DNA of 64,000 bases. Source: Caballeronia udeis. Its GTDB lineage: Bacteria; Pseudomonadota; Gammaproteobacteria; Burkholderiales; Burkholderiaceae. This document shows positions 11,119-20,140 of this stretch, in pieces. Each line of letters starts with the position of its first letter. Positions within the stretch are counted from its first letter, which is position 1. Location of the stretch: NCBI RefSeq assembly GCF_001544555.2, contig NZ_FCOK02000013.1, positions 62,001-126,000 on the forward strand. The letters run 5' to 3'. The position numbers were made by a program, and so were the translations under genes. The notes under the pieces were generated by a model. That model made no database searches. It saw only the letters and a program-made list of their open reading frames with translations, and had not been told where the DNA came from.

Positions 11119-11895
11119 GTGGCTGTGTCGAAACTCAAAGTCGTCGCGATGCCTACAGGCTGGCTGACCGTTGACCGTTCATCGCAGGTCTATGGCCGCT
11201 ACTACGGCCAGCAGATCAAGGTCCCGGTGTGGTCCACGGCGATCGTAGGCGGTGACAAGAAGATTGTGGTGGATACCGGGATTCACGATCCGGGCTGGGT
11301 GTCGAGCTTCGTCTGCCCCTGTGAGCAGGCACCGGAAGAGCGGCTGGAACGTGCGCTGAAAGAGTATGTGGGCTGGAATGCGGACGACGTGGATATTGTC
11401 ATCAACACCCACTTGCACTACGACCATTCCGGCGGCAACACGCTCTTCAAGAACGCGCGGTTTGTGGTCCAGGCAAGCGAGTGGGAATACGCCGGCCGGC
11501 CCTTGCCTACGCAGTCCACGTTTTATCAGGAGTTTCTGATCGGCCGGGAACCGCTGGCGTATTTTCGCTGGCAATTCGTGCATGGCGTAGCCGACATAGC
11601 GCCCGGCGTGCGGGTGGTGCCAACACCGGGACATACGCCCGGGCATCAATCGGTTGCGGTCGATACAGCCGACGGCGTGGTCCTGATTGCCGGCGACTGC
11701 GCAAGCTGCATGGAGAACATTGTGGATCTGGTGCCGGTCGGCATTGTCCATGAGACGGCTGCCGAGCTGGCTTCGCTCAGGCGTGTCCGGCAGATCGCGG
11801 ACTTCGTGATTCCCGGTCACGACCCGAATGTCGTGGCCGGTTCAGCCGGCATTCAGTTGCCCGCCAGTGCACGACTGAAGCACGTTGAAGATTAG
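11119..11895 (+). CDS. Metallo-beta-lactamase-fold hydrolase (lactonase-like)
   Basis: About 258 residues with the dinuclear zinc signature NTHLHYDHSGGN (HxHxDH), a third His in TPGHTPGHQS, the bridging Asp in IAGDC and a final His in IPGHDP. The family contains N-acyl-homoserine lactonases (AttM/AhlD group) and other lactone or thioester hydrolases. GTG at 11119 follows GGAG at the same spacing as the SDR gene; TTG 11101 and ATG 11107 are alternatives. Because the operon also encodes an SMP-30 lactonase, this enzyme may open a second lactone or hydrolyse a CoA ester produced by BKACE. Quorum quenching is possible but less supported by context. Confidence 0.85.
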   Translation: MAVSKLKVVAMPTGWLTVDRSSQVYGRYYGQQIKVPVWSTAIVGGDKKIVVDTGIHDPGWVSSFVCPCEQAPEERLERALKEYVGWNADDVDIVINTHLHYDHSGGNTLFKNARFVVQASEWEYAGRPLPTQSTFYQEFLIGREPLAYFRWQFVHGVADIAPGVRVVPTPGHTPGHQSVAVDTADGVVLIAGDCASCMENIVDLVPVGIVHETAAELASLRRVRQIADFVIPGHDPNVVAGSAGIQLPASARLKHVED

Positions 11896-11953
11896 TACTA
11901 CGAGTGTTTGAACGAAGCAAATCAAATAACCATACGCAGGATCGGAGGAAGAC

Positions 11954-13081
11954 ATGAACGCACTGACGAACACCATCCGTCGGGGGGCTCGGCTCGCGCT
12001 GGGCACCGCGCTTCTCGCGACGCTGGCCGTCTCGGGACAGGCCTCGGCGGCGGGCAAATACAAGATTTTCCTGTCGATGAGTTATGTCGGCAACGACTGG
12101 CAAACAGAAGCTGCCAACATGGTCAAGGCCATGGCCGCTACGCCGGGACTCAAGGACAAGGTCGACCTGGAAGTACAGGTCGCCGGCACCGACGCGCAGA
12201 AACAGATCCAGCAGATCAACTCGATGGTCCAGGCCGGCGCCAAGGCGATCGTGATCTATCCCATCTCGCCGACCGCATTGAATCGCGCCATCAAGAACGC
12301 CTGTTCGAAGGGCGTGGTGGTCGCGGCGTATGACGGCGAGGTGACCGAGCCGTGCGCCCATAACGTGACGATCGACCAGAAGCAGGCGGGTACTGTCACC
12401 GCCGAATGGCTCGCGAAGACCATTAACGGCAAGGGCAACATCGTGCTGATCAACGGCGTGCCCGGCACCTCGGTGGATCGCGCGCGCACCGAGGCCGCGA
12501 AGGCCGTGTTCGCCAAGTATCCGGGGATCAAGATCGTGGCGGAAGGCACGGGCATGTGGAGCCAGGCGACGGCCAAGACGGAATTGTCGAAGATCCTGGC
12601 CACCAATAGCTGGGACAAGATCGACGGCCTGTGGATGCAGGTGGGCTGCTTCACGGCGGCGTCCATGCAGCTCGAAGCCGGCATAGCGGACGACAAGATC
12701 AAGCCGTGCGCGGGTGAATCGTCGAACGGTCACCGCGTGCAGATGTTGCCGCCCGGCACGGTGAAGGGCGACGGTGGCTATCGCTCGATCGGCTACCGGT
12801 CCATCTCGTATGGCTCGCCGCCGTACTCCGGTGCACTCGCGCTGAAGCTGGCCGTGGACAAGCTCGACGGCAAGGACTTCCCGGCGCATGTGACGCTCAA
12901 ACTGCCGCTTGTGGAGACATCGCAATCGAAGCTGTGCACGACCGGTTCCATCGATGAACTGAAGGGCGGATGCACCGCGTTCATGCCGGACAAGGTGCCG
13001 CCGGGCTGGTTTGCGGATATCTATTCGGCAGAGACCAGTGAGGTCGGTTTCAACGCGGCGCTGACCGGCAAGCCGGACTAA
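11954..13081 (+). CDS. CUT2 sugar ABC transporter, periplasmic substrate-binding protein
   Basis: 375 residues with a clear signal peptide (charged MNALTNTIRRGARLA, hydrophobic core, cut near GQASAA). The mature part is a type-1 periplasmic binding protein (RbsB-like): KIFLSMSYVGNDWQTE, QIQQINSMVQAGAKAIVIYPISP, GVVVAAYDGE and NVTIDQKQAGTVTAEWLA. It contains several Cys residues, unusual for RbsB and possibly forming disulphides (C in NACSKG, EPCAH, QVGCF, KPCAGE). GGAGGAAG precedes the ATG. It supplies substrate to the ATPase and permease encoded next; a sugar, polyol or sugar acid is likely. Confidence 0.93.
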   Translation: MNALTNTIRRGARLALGTALLATLAVSGQASAAGKYKIFLSMSYVGNDWQTEAANMVKAMAATPGLKDKVDLEVQVAGTDAQKQIQQINSMVQAGAKAIVIYPISPTALNRAIKNACSKGVVVAAYDGEVTEPCAHNVTIDQKQAGTVTAEWLAKTINGKGNIVLINGVPGTSVDRARTEAAKAVFAKYPGIKIVAEGTGMWSQATAKTELSKILATNSWDKIDGLWMQVGCFTAASMQLEAGIADDKIKPCAGESSNGHRVQMLPPGTVKGDGGYRSIGYRSISYGSPPYSGALALKLAVDKLDGKDFPAHVTLKLPLVETSQSKLCTTGSIDELKGGCTAFMPDKVPPGWFADIYSAETSEVGFNAALTGKPD

Positions 13082-13098
13082 AGGTAGAGGAGTACGCC

Positions 13099-14655
13099 AT
13101 GTCGAGTGCAGGGACAGACGCAGGGGCAGACGCTGGTATCACGGGCAGCGGCAATGAATGGGCGCTTGATCTGTCGAAGGTCACCAAGCGGTTCGGCGCT
13201 ACTGTCGCGCTCGACAACGCGTCGTTCCGCGTCAAACGCGGCGCCGTTCATGCGCTGCTCGGCGAGAACGGCGCGGGCAAGTCAACCACCGTCAAGTTGT
13301 TGTCCGGCCTCATGCAGCCGGACGCGGGCAGCATCTCCATCATGGGCCGCAACGTGAGCATGCGCGGTCCGAAGGACGCGCATCGAGCGGGCGTGCAGAC
13401 AGCGTTCCAGGAGATGACGCTGGTGCGGGACTTGACTGTCGCTCAGAACCTGCTGATGGCGTATGAACCGACCGGCTGGTTCGGCCGCATCAGGAAGCGG
13501 GAATCACAGAAGCAGGCGGCGCAATGGCTGGAACGCCTTGAACTGGGCGATATACGCCCGGGCGCTTATATCCGCGATCTCGCGTTACCGGTGCGCCAGA
13601 AGATCGAGATTGCGAAGGCGCTGGTCCGCCAGCCTGAAGTGCTGCTGCTCGATGAACCCACATCCGCGCTGTCCGGGCGCGACGTTGCGTGGTTGGCGCG
13701 ACGGATCGAGGAGTTGAAGGCTCGCGGCGTGACCTTCGTGTTCATCACGCACCGCATGCAGGAGGTACGTGAGTTCTGCGACAGCCTCACCGTGTATAGA
13801 AACGGCCGTGACGTAGGCGCTTTCGATACCGATTCAATCTCGGACGACGAAGTCATTCGTCTGGTGATCGGCCGTGCGATGGACGCCAAATATCCGCCGA
13901 AGGTAGCCACGCCGGCAACGCTTCAAACCCCGGCGATGGAAGCACGCGGCATCAAGGTGGACGGCGTGGTCAACGACTTCGACCTGACACTCAAGGCGGG
14001 TGAAGTGCACGGCATCGCGGCGCTGCAGGGCATGGGGCAGCGTGAGATCTTCGAAGCATTGTTCGGTGCCGAGTTTATCGACGCGGGCCAGATCCTGATT
14101 GATGGAAAACCGGTCACGCTGACCTCGACTGCTGATTCGCTGAAGGCCGGGGTATCAACGAGTTTTCTACCCGAAGACCGCAAGACCGAGGGTTTGTTCC
14201 TGCGTCTGCCGGGTGGGGAGAACGTCTCGCTGCCTATCATCAAGCGCTTCTCGCGCTTCGGCCTGATCGACAGGAAACGCGAGCAGGCCGCGATCAAACG
14301 CGCGCTCGCACAAATGGAAGTCAATCCGCGGGCAGTCTACAAGCCGTGCCTTTCTTTCTCGGGCGGCAATCAGCAAAAGATAGCCATGGCGAAATGGTTG
14401 CTGACGCAAAGCCGGGTGTGGCTGATGTTCGACCCCACGCGCGGGATTGACGTGGGGACCAAGCACCAGATCTTCGTGCTGATGCGCGCGTTCGCGGCGG
14501 CGGGTGGTTCCGTGCTGTTCTATTCCACCGACGTACCGGAACTGGTCAATGTATGCGACCGGGTGTCGGTGGTGTATCGCGGGCGCAATGTCGCCGAGCT
14601 GGCCGGCGAGGCGCTCACCGAAGAGAACGTGATGCGCAAGATGCTTTCAAGTTGA
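13099..14655 (+). CDS. CUT2 sugar ABC transporter, double ATPase (RbsA/MglA type)
   Basis: 518-residue protein with two fused ABC domains. The first has Walker A GENGAGKST, Q-loop and Walker B LLLDEPTSAL; its usual signature region reads ALPVRQKIEIAKAL, so the LSGGQ motif is degenerate. The second has no true Walker A (GIAALQGMGQRE) but keeps FSGGNQQKIAMAKWL and LMFDPTRGIDVG. One degenerate half is normal for this family. It energises the permease encoded next. GAGG precedes the ATG 17 bases after the binding-protein stop. Confidence 0.94.
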   Translation: MSSAGTDAGADAGITGSGNEWALDLSKVTKRFGATVALDNASFRVKRGAVHALLGENGAGKSTTVKLLSGLMQPDAGSISIMGRNVSMRGPKDAHRAGVQTAFQEMTLVRDLTVAQNLLMAYEPTGWFGRIRKRESQKQAAQWLERLELGDIRPGAYIRDLALPVRQKIEIAKALVRQPEVLLLDEPTSALSGRDVAWLARRIEELKARGVTFVFITHRMQEVREFCDSLTVYRNGRDVGAFDTDSISDDEVIRLVIGRAMDAKYPPKVATPATLQTPAMEARGIKVDGVVNDFDLTLKAGEVHGIAALQGMGQREIFEALFGAEFIDAGQILIDGKPVTLTSTADSLKAGVSTSFLPEDRKTEGLFLRLPGGENVSLPIIKRFSRFGLIDRKREQAAIKRALAQMEVNPRAVYKPCLSFSGGNQQKIAMAKWLLTQSRVWLMFDPTRGIDVGTKHQIFVLMRAFAAAGGSVLFYSTDVPELVNVCDRVSVVYRGRNVAELAGEALTEENVMRKMLSS

Positions 14656-14694
14656 CGGGCTCTTGAAGCCCGCTCAGGCAATAAGAGGACGATC

Positions 14695-16794
14695 ATGAAA
14701 ATTGCAATTGCGTCGCCCGACAGCGAGGTCGTACGGCCTGGTGCGCACGTCGGTTTGTGGGCGCGCGTGGATCACTACCGTGGCTTGATCATCGCGATCG
14801 GCGCGCTGCTCGCGATGATGATCGCGTGGGTGTCGCTGTCCGCCACGCCGGTCGGACTCTACGACGTCGGCTCCGTGATCTCCAGCAGCGCGACGCTCGC
14901 GCTCGCCGCGATCGGGCAGACCATCGTTGTTTTGAGCGGGGGTTTCGACCTGTCGGCATCCGCCGTGGTGTCGTTGTCCAACGTGCTTGCGGTGCGCTTC
15001 GTGCAGGGCACGCCGATCGAACAATGGGGGGGCGTCGCGCTGATTCTTGCGATTGGCGGGGGCATTGGACTCATCAACGGTGCGTTGATTGCGTGGTTCC
15101 GGCTCCAGTCGATCGTGGTCACGCTCGCCACCATGTTCATGGTGCAGGGCTTGACGCTGTTGATCCAGAACAAACCGGGCGGTAGCATCGGCGATCAGTT
15201 TGGCGCGTTCATCACCTCTGATCTCGTGCCCGATAAAGTCCCCATGTCGGCGGCCGTGCTGGTTGTCGCGCTGCTCGTGTGGGCCTTCGTCAAGCGGACA
15301 CGCTTTGGCGTGGGCCTGTATGCGCTTGGCAGCGATCCCGACGGCGCGTATGCGAACGGTATGCCTGTCCGAGGTTATCGAATTGCTACCTATGCGCTTG
15401 CCGGCATGTTCTACGCTGCAGCGGGCTTGTACGTATCGGCACAGACCGGGTCCGCCGATCCGCTGGTAGGCCGGCCGTTGCTGCTCTCCATGTTCACGGC
15501 GGTCGTGCTGGGCGGCACGTGGTTAGGCGGTGGCCGAGGTGGTTGTGTGGGCACGGTGTTCGCCGCGATGACCCTGATGATCACGGTCAATATCCTGCTG
15601 GTGCTCAACGTGTCCGCGTTCTTTACGACTATTGCCGAAGCCGTGATCCTGATCCTGGCGGTGCTCGGGTCGTCAGTAGGCAAGCAGTCGGCGGCGCATC
15701 ATTGCGCGCGCTACGCCGGACGATGGTTCACCGCGTGGCGCACCGGGACGCGCGCACGCAACGACCAGGGCGCGCGGCGCGTGAAGTTCGAAGTGGAGAA
15801 CTTCCGCCCGATAGAAAACACGGAGCTCAAGGGCCGCCTGCTGGGCGACTGGATCGAACGCAATCGCGAATGGGTGAAGTACGTCGTGCCGGCGTACCTG
15901 CTGTTCTTCGCGGTGATTGCAATCACGGGCGTGGTCTACGGGCCCGGTGTCCTCGTGAGCGCCAACTTCTATACGAGCTTGCTGACACTGACCTTGTTCC
16001 TGGCGGTGTTAGGGCTGGGACAAGGCGCCGTGATCCTGACCGGCGGGCTCGATCTGTCCGTGCCCTGGCTCATCACGCTATCCGGCGTATTGCTGACGGG
16101 GCTAACCCATGGCGTCAACGAAGCCGCGGCGTGGGCCGTGCCGCTCGTGCTGTGCGCGGGCTTGGCTGTTGGCATATTCAACGGCGTGGGCGTGGTGGTG
16201 CTGGGCTTGCCCCCCATCGTGGTCACGCTTGCCGCCAACGGCTTGTTGCAAGGCATCACGCTTATTTATTGCAATGGCTCGCCGCAAGGCTGGGCGCCGA
16301 CTGCGATCAGCGATTTCACGAACGGGCGCGTGGGTCCCCTGTCGCTCGCCGCGTGGTGTGTACCACTGTTCCTTGCATTGGCGTTGCTGTTGCTGCATCG
16401 CACGGCCTTTGGACGACGCATCTATGCCGTCGGCAATTCGCCGGTTGCGGCGAAGCTGTCGGGCGTGCGGGTGGGCGCCACCCTGATCGCGGTGTATTGC
16501 CTCTCGGGTTTATGTTCCGCCGTGGTGGGTCTGCTGCTTGCCGGCTTCAGCAGCCAGGCTTTCCTCGGCATGGGAGACCCGTATCTGCTGCCGTCCATTG
16601 CGGTGGTGGTCGTGGGTGGCGCGTTGATCACCGGCGGCCGGGGGCATTATCTCGGTGTGTTCGGCGGTGCGTTGCTGCTGACCGCGCTGGGTACGCTGCT
16701 CGCCGGCACCACCGTGCCGCCTGCCGTGCGCGACATCATCAACGGCCTGGTCGTACTGGCCGCCGTGATTACGTTGCGCGATAAAAAAGCTTGA
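14695..16794 (+). CDS. CUT2 sugar ABC transporter, two permeases fused in one chain
   Basis: 699 residues made of two RbsC-like permeases in tandem. The first half (about 25-325) has AIGQTIVVLSGGFDLSASAVVSLSN and VVLGGTWLGGGRGG. The second (about 395-695) has LGQGAVILTGGLDLSVPWLITLSG and VVVGGALITGGRGHYLG. The two share the LSGG/LTGG-x-DLS permease motif but are clearly diverged, so this is a fusion of two different subunits and not a recent duplication. A charged linker of about 65 residues (RTGTRARNDQGARR...) is probably cytoplasmic. Normal CUT2 permeases are 320-350 residues and dimerise. GAGG precedes the ATG; the next gene starts 19 bases after the stop. Confidence 0.92.
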   Translation: MKIAIASPDSEVVRPGAHVGLWARVDHYRGLIIAIGALLAMMIAWVSLSATPVGLYDVGSVISSSATLALAAIGQTIVVLSGGFDLSASAVVSLSNVLAVRFVQGTPIEQWGGVALILAIGGGIGLINGALIAWFRLQSIVVTLATMFMVQGLTLLIQNKPGGSIGDQFGAFITSDLVPDKVPMSAAVLVVALLVWAFVKRTRFGVGLYALGSDPDGAYANGMPVRGYRIATYALAGMFYAAAGLYVSAQTGSADPLVGRPLLLSMFTAVVLGGTWLGGGRGGCVGTVFAAMTLMITVNILLVLNVSAFFTTIAEAVILILAVLGSSVGKQSAAHHCARYAGRWFTAWRTGTRARNDQGARRVKFEVENFRPIENTELKGRLLGDWIERNREWVKYVVPAYLLFFAVIAITGVVYGPGVLVSANFYTSLLTLTLFLAVLGLGQGAVILTGGLDLSVPWLITLSGVLLTGLTHGVNEAAAWAVPLVLCAGLAVGIFNGVGVVVLGLPPIVVTLAANGLLQGITLIYCNGSPQGWAPTAISDFTNGRVGPLSLAAWCVPLFLALALLLLHRTAFGRRIYAVGNSPVAAKLSGVRVGATLIAVYCLSGLCSAVVGLLLAGFSSQAFLGMGDPYLLPSIAVVVVGGALITGGRGHYLGVFGGALLLTALGTLLAGTTVPPAVRDIINGLVVLAAVITLRDKKA

Positions 16795-16813
16795 TCGCCT
16801 ATGGAGCCGCACA

Positions 16814-17764
16814 ATGAGCAGACGCATTGCAGTGATTGGATCGGGGCGGATAGGCCGCGCGTGGGCGATCGTATTCGCGCGCGCGGGGTTCGAGGTCAGG
16901 CTTCACGATGCCGACCGCGCGATGCTCGACGGCGCGATTCCGTCCATCCGCAGCAGTGTGTCGGATCTCGCCGGATACGGACTCATCGACGAACCGGAAG
17001 AGCGGATCGTGTCACGTGTCACGGCATGCGAGCAGCTCGCCGACGCGGTGAACAATGTCGATCTGGTGCAGGAGAACATTGCGGAGATCGTGGGGGTCAA
17101 GCGCGCGTTGTTCGCCGAACTGGACAAGCTGACTCGCCCCCACACGCTGCTGGCCAGTTCGACCTCAGGCCTGCCTGCCTCCACGTTCACCGAAGCGCTG
17201 GAGGGCCGCGCACGGTGCCTTGTGGCGCACCCGGTGAATCCGCCTTCGCTCGTGCCGCTGGTCGAGTTATGCGGTGCGCCGTGGACGTCGCCGGACACAT
17301 TGACCCGTGCGCGTGCGCTGTACGAGGAGGCCGGTCAGGAGCCGGTGACCGTTGCACGCGAGATTCCGGGTTTCCTGCTGAACCGCCTGCAAGGCGTGCT
17401 TCTCGACGAAGCATTGAGCCTCTATGCACGGGGATATGCAAGCGCAGCCGATCTCGACACCGTGATGCGCGACGGCCTGGGTCTGCGCTGGTCGTTCATG
17501 GGCCCGTTCGAAACCATTGACCTGAACGCGCCCGGTGGCGTGGCAGATTACGCGGCGCGTTATGGCGCGATGTACCGCTCCTTCGCGAAGGACAGCGTGC
17601 CGTTCGACTGGTCGCCCGACAGTATCGCGAGGCTCGATGCCGAGCGCCGCGAGGTGTTGCCGCTCGACGAAATAGAAAGCCGCAGCCGCTGGCGCGACCG
17701 GCGGCTGATGGCCTTGCTGGCGCATCGCCGCGCGACATTGAAGTCCGATGACGACAACAATTGA
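16814..17764 (+). CDS. 3-hydroxyacyl-CoA dehydrogenase-family enzyme (L-gulonate 3-dehydrogenase / carnitine dehydrogenase like)
   Basis: 316-residue NAD-dependent dehydrogenase. Rossmann motif IAVIGSGRIGRAWAIVFARAGFEVRLHD opens the chain, with an Asp that favours NAD. ASSTSGLP, the catalytic-His motif AHPVNPP and IPGFLLNRLQ follow, and then the helical C-terminal domain. The short single-domain size fits lambda-crystallin/L-gulonate 3-dehydrogenase and L-carnitine dehydrogenase; both oxidise a free 3-hydroxy acid to a 3-keto acid. That is the substrate class of the BKACE encoded upstream, so the two are probably consecutive steps (inference). GGAG precedes the ATG. Confidence 0.9.
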   Translation: MSRRIAVIGSGRIGRAWAIVFARAGFEVRLHDADRAMLDGAIPSIRSSVSDLAGYGLIDEPEERIVSRVTACEQLADAVNNVDLVQENIAEIVGVKRALFAELDKLTRPHTLLASSTSGLPASTFTEALEGRARCLVAHPVNPPSLVPLVELCGAPWTSPDTLTRARALYEEAGQEPVTVAREIPGFLLNRLQGVLLDEALSLYARGYASAADLDTVMRDGLGLRWSFMGPFETIDLNAPGGVADYAARYGAMYRSFAKDSVPFDWSPDSIARLDAERREVLPLDEIESRSRWRDRRLMALLAHRRATLKSDDDNN

Positions 17765-17779
17765 TAACCGGAGACAACC

Positions 17780-18682
17780 ATGATTGAAACCCGCTTGATT
17801 GTCGATGCCAACAACCATCTTGGCGAAGGGCCGCTGTGGGATGTGAAGGAGCAGCGCCTCTACTGGATTGACAGCACTGCCGCCGAGATCAGCAGTTGCC
17901 GCGCCGACGGCAGCGACATACGGCGTTATTTCGTGCCGCGCCACATTGGTTCGATGGCGCTGCGCGAGCGCGGCGGCGCGGTGGTCTCGCTGGCGAACGG
18001 CCTGCATTTCTACGACTTCGAGACGCAGACGGTCAAGTTCATTGCCGACCCGGAAAGCGACGACCCCGAGACGCGTTTCAACGACGGCAAGGTGGACCGG
18101 CGAGGGCGGTTTATCGCGGGCACGATGGCGTATGACTTCGACCGTTACGACGCCGATCGCGGCCAGCGTTCGAACCGCAGCGGGGCATTGTATCGGCTGG
18201 ATACGAATGGCTCCGTGACGCGTCTGGACGGCGGCATCAGTTGTTCGAACGGTCCTTGCTGGAGCCCGGACAACCGCACCTTCTATTTCACCGATTCCTA
18301 CGACAGGCAGATGTACGCGTACGACTACGACATCGAGACAGGCGCGGTGGCGAACCGGCGGGTGTTTGCATCGGCGCGAGATCTGGCCGGCACGTTCGAC
18401 GGCGCGACGGTCGATGCCGAAGGTTATCTCTGGTCGGCGCTTGTGTTTGGTGGACGGATACTGCGGTTCGCGCCGGACGGCAAGCTTGATCGGGTAGTGG
18501 AGTTTCCTGTACGGAACCTGACGAGCGTGATGTTCGGCGGTCCCGACCTGGACATCCTGTTCGTCACGACCATGGGCCGGCCGATGTGGGGCATCCCGCA
18601 GAAGGAGCGCGACAAGGGCGGGTTGTTCGCGATCACCGGGCTGGGCGTAAAAGGCTTGCCGGAGCCGCGATTTGCCGGGTAG
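17780..18682 (+). CDS. SMP-30/gluconolactonase-family lactonase
   Basis: 300-residue six-bladed beta-propeller hydrolase. Metal-binding and catalytic positions typical of the family are visible: Glu in LGEGPLWD (about residue 16), Asn in RFNDGKVDRRG, Asn in CSNGPCWSPD and Asp in TFDGATVDAEGYLW. It opens sugar lactones to aldonic acids. As the last gene of the operon, 15 bases after the dehydrogenase and with CGGAGA before its ATG, it fits between a sugar dehydrogenase and a 3-hydroxyacid dehydrogenase. The exact lactone is unknown. Confidence 0.93.
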   Translation: MIETRLIVDANNHLGEGPLWDVKEQRLYWIDSTAAEISSCRADGSDIRRYFVPRHIGSMALRERGGAVVSLANGLHFYDFETQTVKFIADPESDDPETRFNDGKVDRRGRFIAGTMAYDFDRYDADRGQRSNRSGALYRLDTNGSVTRLDGGISCSNGPCWSPDNRTFYFTDSYDRQMYAYDYDIETGAVANRRVFASARDLAGTFDGATVDAEGYLWSALVFGGRILRFAPDGKLDRVVEFPVRNLTSVMFGGPDLDILFVTTMGRPMWGIPQKERDKGGLFAITGLGVKGLPEPRFAG

Positions 18683-18730
18683 GGGAGGCTGTGCACGTTC
18701 AAGCTTGCACAACAACCGTCCCAGGCGAGA

Positions 18731-18931
18731 TCAGTAAGCTGCCCAATGCCCGCGTACCCATACCCACTGGTTACCCTCCCATTTGTAGTGCCCTTTCACC
18801 CAGCGGTAACCCGGCGCCGGTTGCGCCGGGACAACTTCAACAAGCGGTTCGGGGCGCGGTGGACGGGCGGGTTCGACTACACAGGCGGTGAGCATGATGC
18901 TAAGTAGTACGAGACTTGATATATGTTTCAT
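18731..18931 (-). CDS. Small lipoprotein with W-x-x-G-H-W repeats (YXWGXW-like)
   Basis: 66 residues, with ATG at 18931 after GGGAAGAG; the frame extends to 18976 without such a site. A short lipoprotein signal ends in the lipobox LTAC, then a Pro-rich linker, then two aromatic repeats: YRWVKGHYKWEG and WVWVRGHWAAY. It resembles small envelope proteins with YXWGXW/WxxGxW repeats that are common in Burkholderia-like genomes; their role is not established. It is last in a minus-strand run that begins with a related protein at 23734. Confidence 0.7.
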   Translation of the reverse strand: MKHISSLVLLSIMLTACVVEPARPPRPEPLVEVVPAQPAPGYRWVKGHYKWEGNQWVWVRGHWAAY

Positions 18932-18987
18932 TTTTATCTCTTCCCTGATGAAGTCAGATACGTGGCTGCTTGTCAACCGTTGCGCTG

Positions 18988-20136
18988 TTACGTCCGCAGC
19001 AACCTGCCGGACATGGGGCTGGCGGTCTTCTGCGTAAAGAGCGTCGCCCTGACTTGAGCCGGATCAAGACCGAAGGTTTCCGCGGCTGCGGCCGCAATCA
19101 GGCTGTCCAGCCCGAGCGTGGGCCGCAAATCCCGTCCCTGATACAACGCCGACGGCGCGAGCCCCGGCCAGTCCGCCAGGACCCGGCCGCCTTTCACCGC
19201 TCCTCCCAGCAGCATCGCGGCTGACGCCGTGCCGTGATCCGTGCCGCCCGTGCCGTTCGCCGCCGCCATGCGCCCGAACTCGGTCGCAACCAGAACGGTC
19301 GTTTTCGTCCAATGTTCGCCGAGACCATCGCGCATGGACGCCATCATCGTGTCGAGCGCCTTCAGTTGCGCACTCAGCCGCGGGTTCTGCGCGCTGTGCG
19401 TGTCCCATCCGCCGGTCTCGATCATCGCAATGCGCGGACCGTCGCTGCGGCCGAGGAAGCTCGCGGCAAGCTTGCCGATGCTCGCCGGGTCCTGACGCGC
19501 GCCGGCATCGGCGGCGAGCCCGCGGGCGTCCATCGCTGAACTCCAGAGCGCATGAAGCTGCGGGTCACCGGAATAGAGTTGCGAGACGCGAACAAGCAGA
19601 TCGTCGGGTGCCTGCGGCAGCCCGGACGGTGCGTACGACGTCACCTCGGCACGGCCGCGCAGCGCCAGCGGTACGGTGGGCGCGAGCGCTATTGCGTTGG
19701 CCTTGGAGGTGGGCAACATGGACACCAGCCGGTTCAGCCAGCCATCCTTGACCTGGTAGGGCGATGTACCGCCGGTTTCGAGCACGTTCTGGCCGTCGAA
19801 GTGAGAGCGATCGCGATACGGCGATGCCACCGCGTGCACGAACAGCGCCTGCTGCGCGGCGTACATCTTCGCCGTCTCGACAAGCGAGGGGTGCAGCGCG
19901 AACGTCCCGTCAAGCTTCGTTGCTGTCGATGGATCGATAGCCAGCGCCCCGCGCAGGCTTGCGTAAGCGGGATCGGCGTAGGGCACCACGATGTTGAGTC
20001 CATCGGCGGCGCCACGCTGGATCACAAAGACAAACCGCTGGTCCGACTCCACCGAGGCGAACGCCATGCGCGATCCAATCAACATTGCACCGACGCCAGC
20101 GCCGGCACACAACAAGAAATTCCGACGCGTGGTCAT
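18988..20136 (-). CDS. DUF1501 protein, Tat-exported
   Basis: 382 residues. The N-terminus TTRRNFLLCAGAGVGAML is a twin-arginine signal, so the protein is exported folded. The body has family marks RGAADGLNIVVPY, FALHPSL, GGWDTHSAQN, VLVATEFGR and GGTDHGTASAAMLLGG, a fold related to the sulfatase/alkaline-phosphatase group with possible metal ligands (Asp/His). ATG at 20136 is preceded by AAAGGAGATGA; the longer frame to 20229 is not needed. It follows the DUF1800 gene by four bases. The two families nearly always occur as a pair; their substrate is unknown. Confidence 0.9.
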   Translation of the reverse strand: MTTRRNFLLCAGAGVGAMLIGSRMAFASVESDQRFVFVIQRGAADGLNIVVPYADPAYASLRGALAIDPSTATKLDGTFALHPSLVETAKMYAAQQALFVHAVASPYRDRSHFDGQNVLETGGTSPYQVKDGWLNRLVSMLPTSKANAIALAPTVPLALRGRAEVTSYAPSGLPQAPDDLLVRVSQLYSGDPQLHALWSSAMDARGLAADAGARQDPASIGKLAASFLGRSDGPRIAMIETGGWDTHSAQNPRLSAQLKALDTMMASMRDGLGEHWTKTTVLVATEFGRMAAANGTGGTDHGTASAAMLLGGAVKGGRVLADWPGLAPSALYQGRDLRPTLGLDSLIAAAAAETFGLDPAQVRATLFTQKTASPMSGRLLRT

Positions 20137-20140
20137 CGTG

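Noticed and set aside
11119..11895. Reading the metallo-hydrolase simply as a quorum-quenching lactonase
   Set aside because: The motif is shared by many lactone and thioester hydrolases. The operon context points to a catabolic role, so the specific claim is not supported.
15279..16784. 501-codon plus-strand frame inside the fused permease gene
   Set aside because: Overlaps the permease in another frame, is extremely Arg-rich and has no ribosome-binding site. The permease frame carries clear motifs throughout.
17267..18715. 482-codon minus-strand frame across the dehydrogenase and SMP-30 genes
   Set aside because: Runs antisense to two well-supported genes, with no recognisable domain and shadow-like composition.
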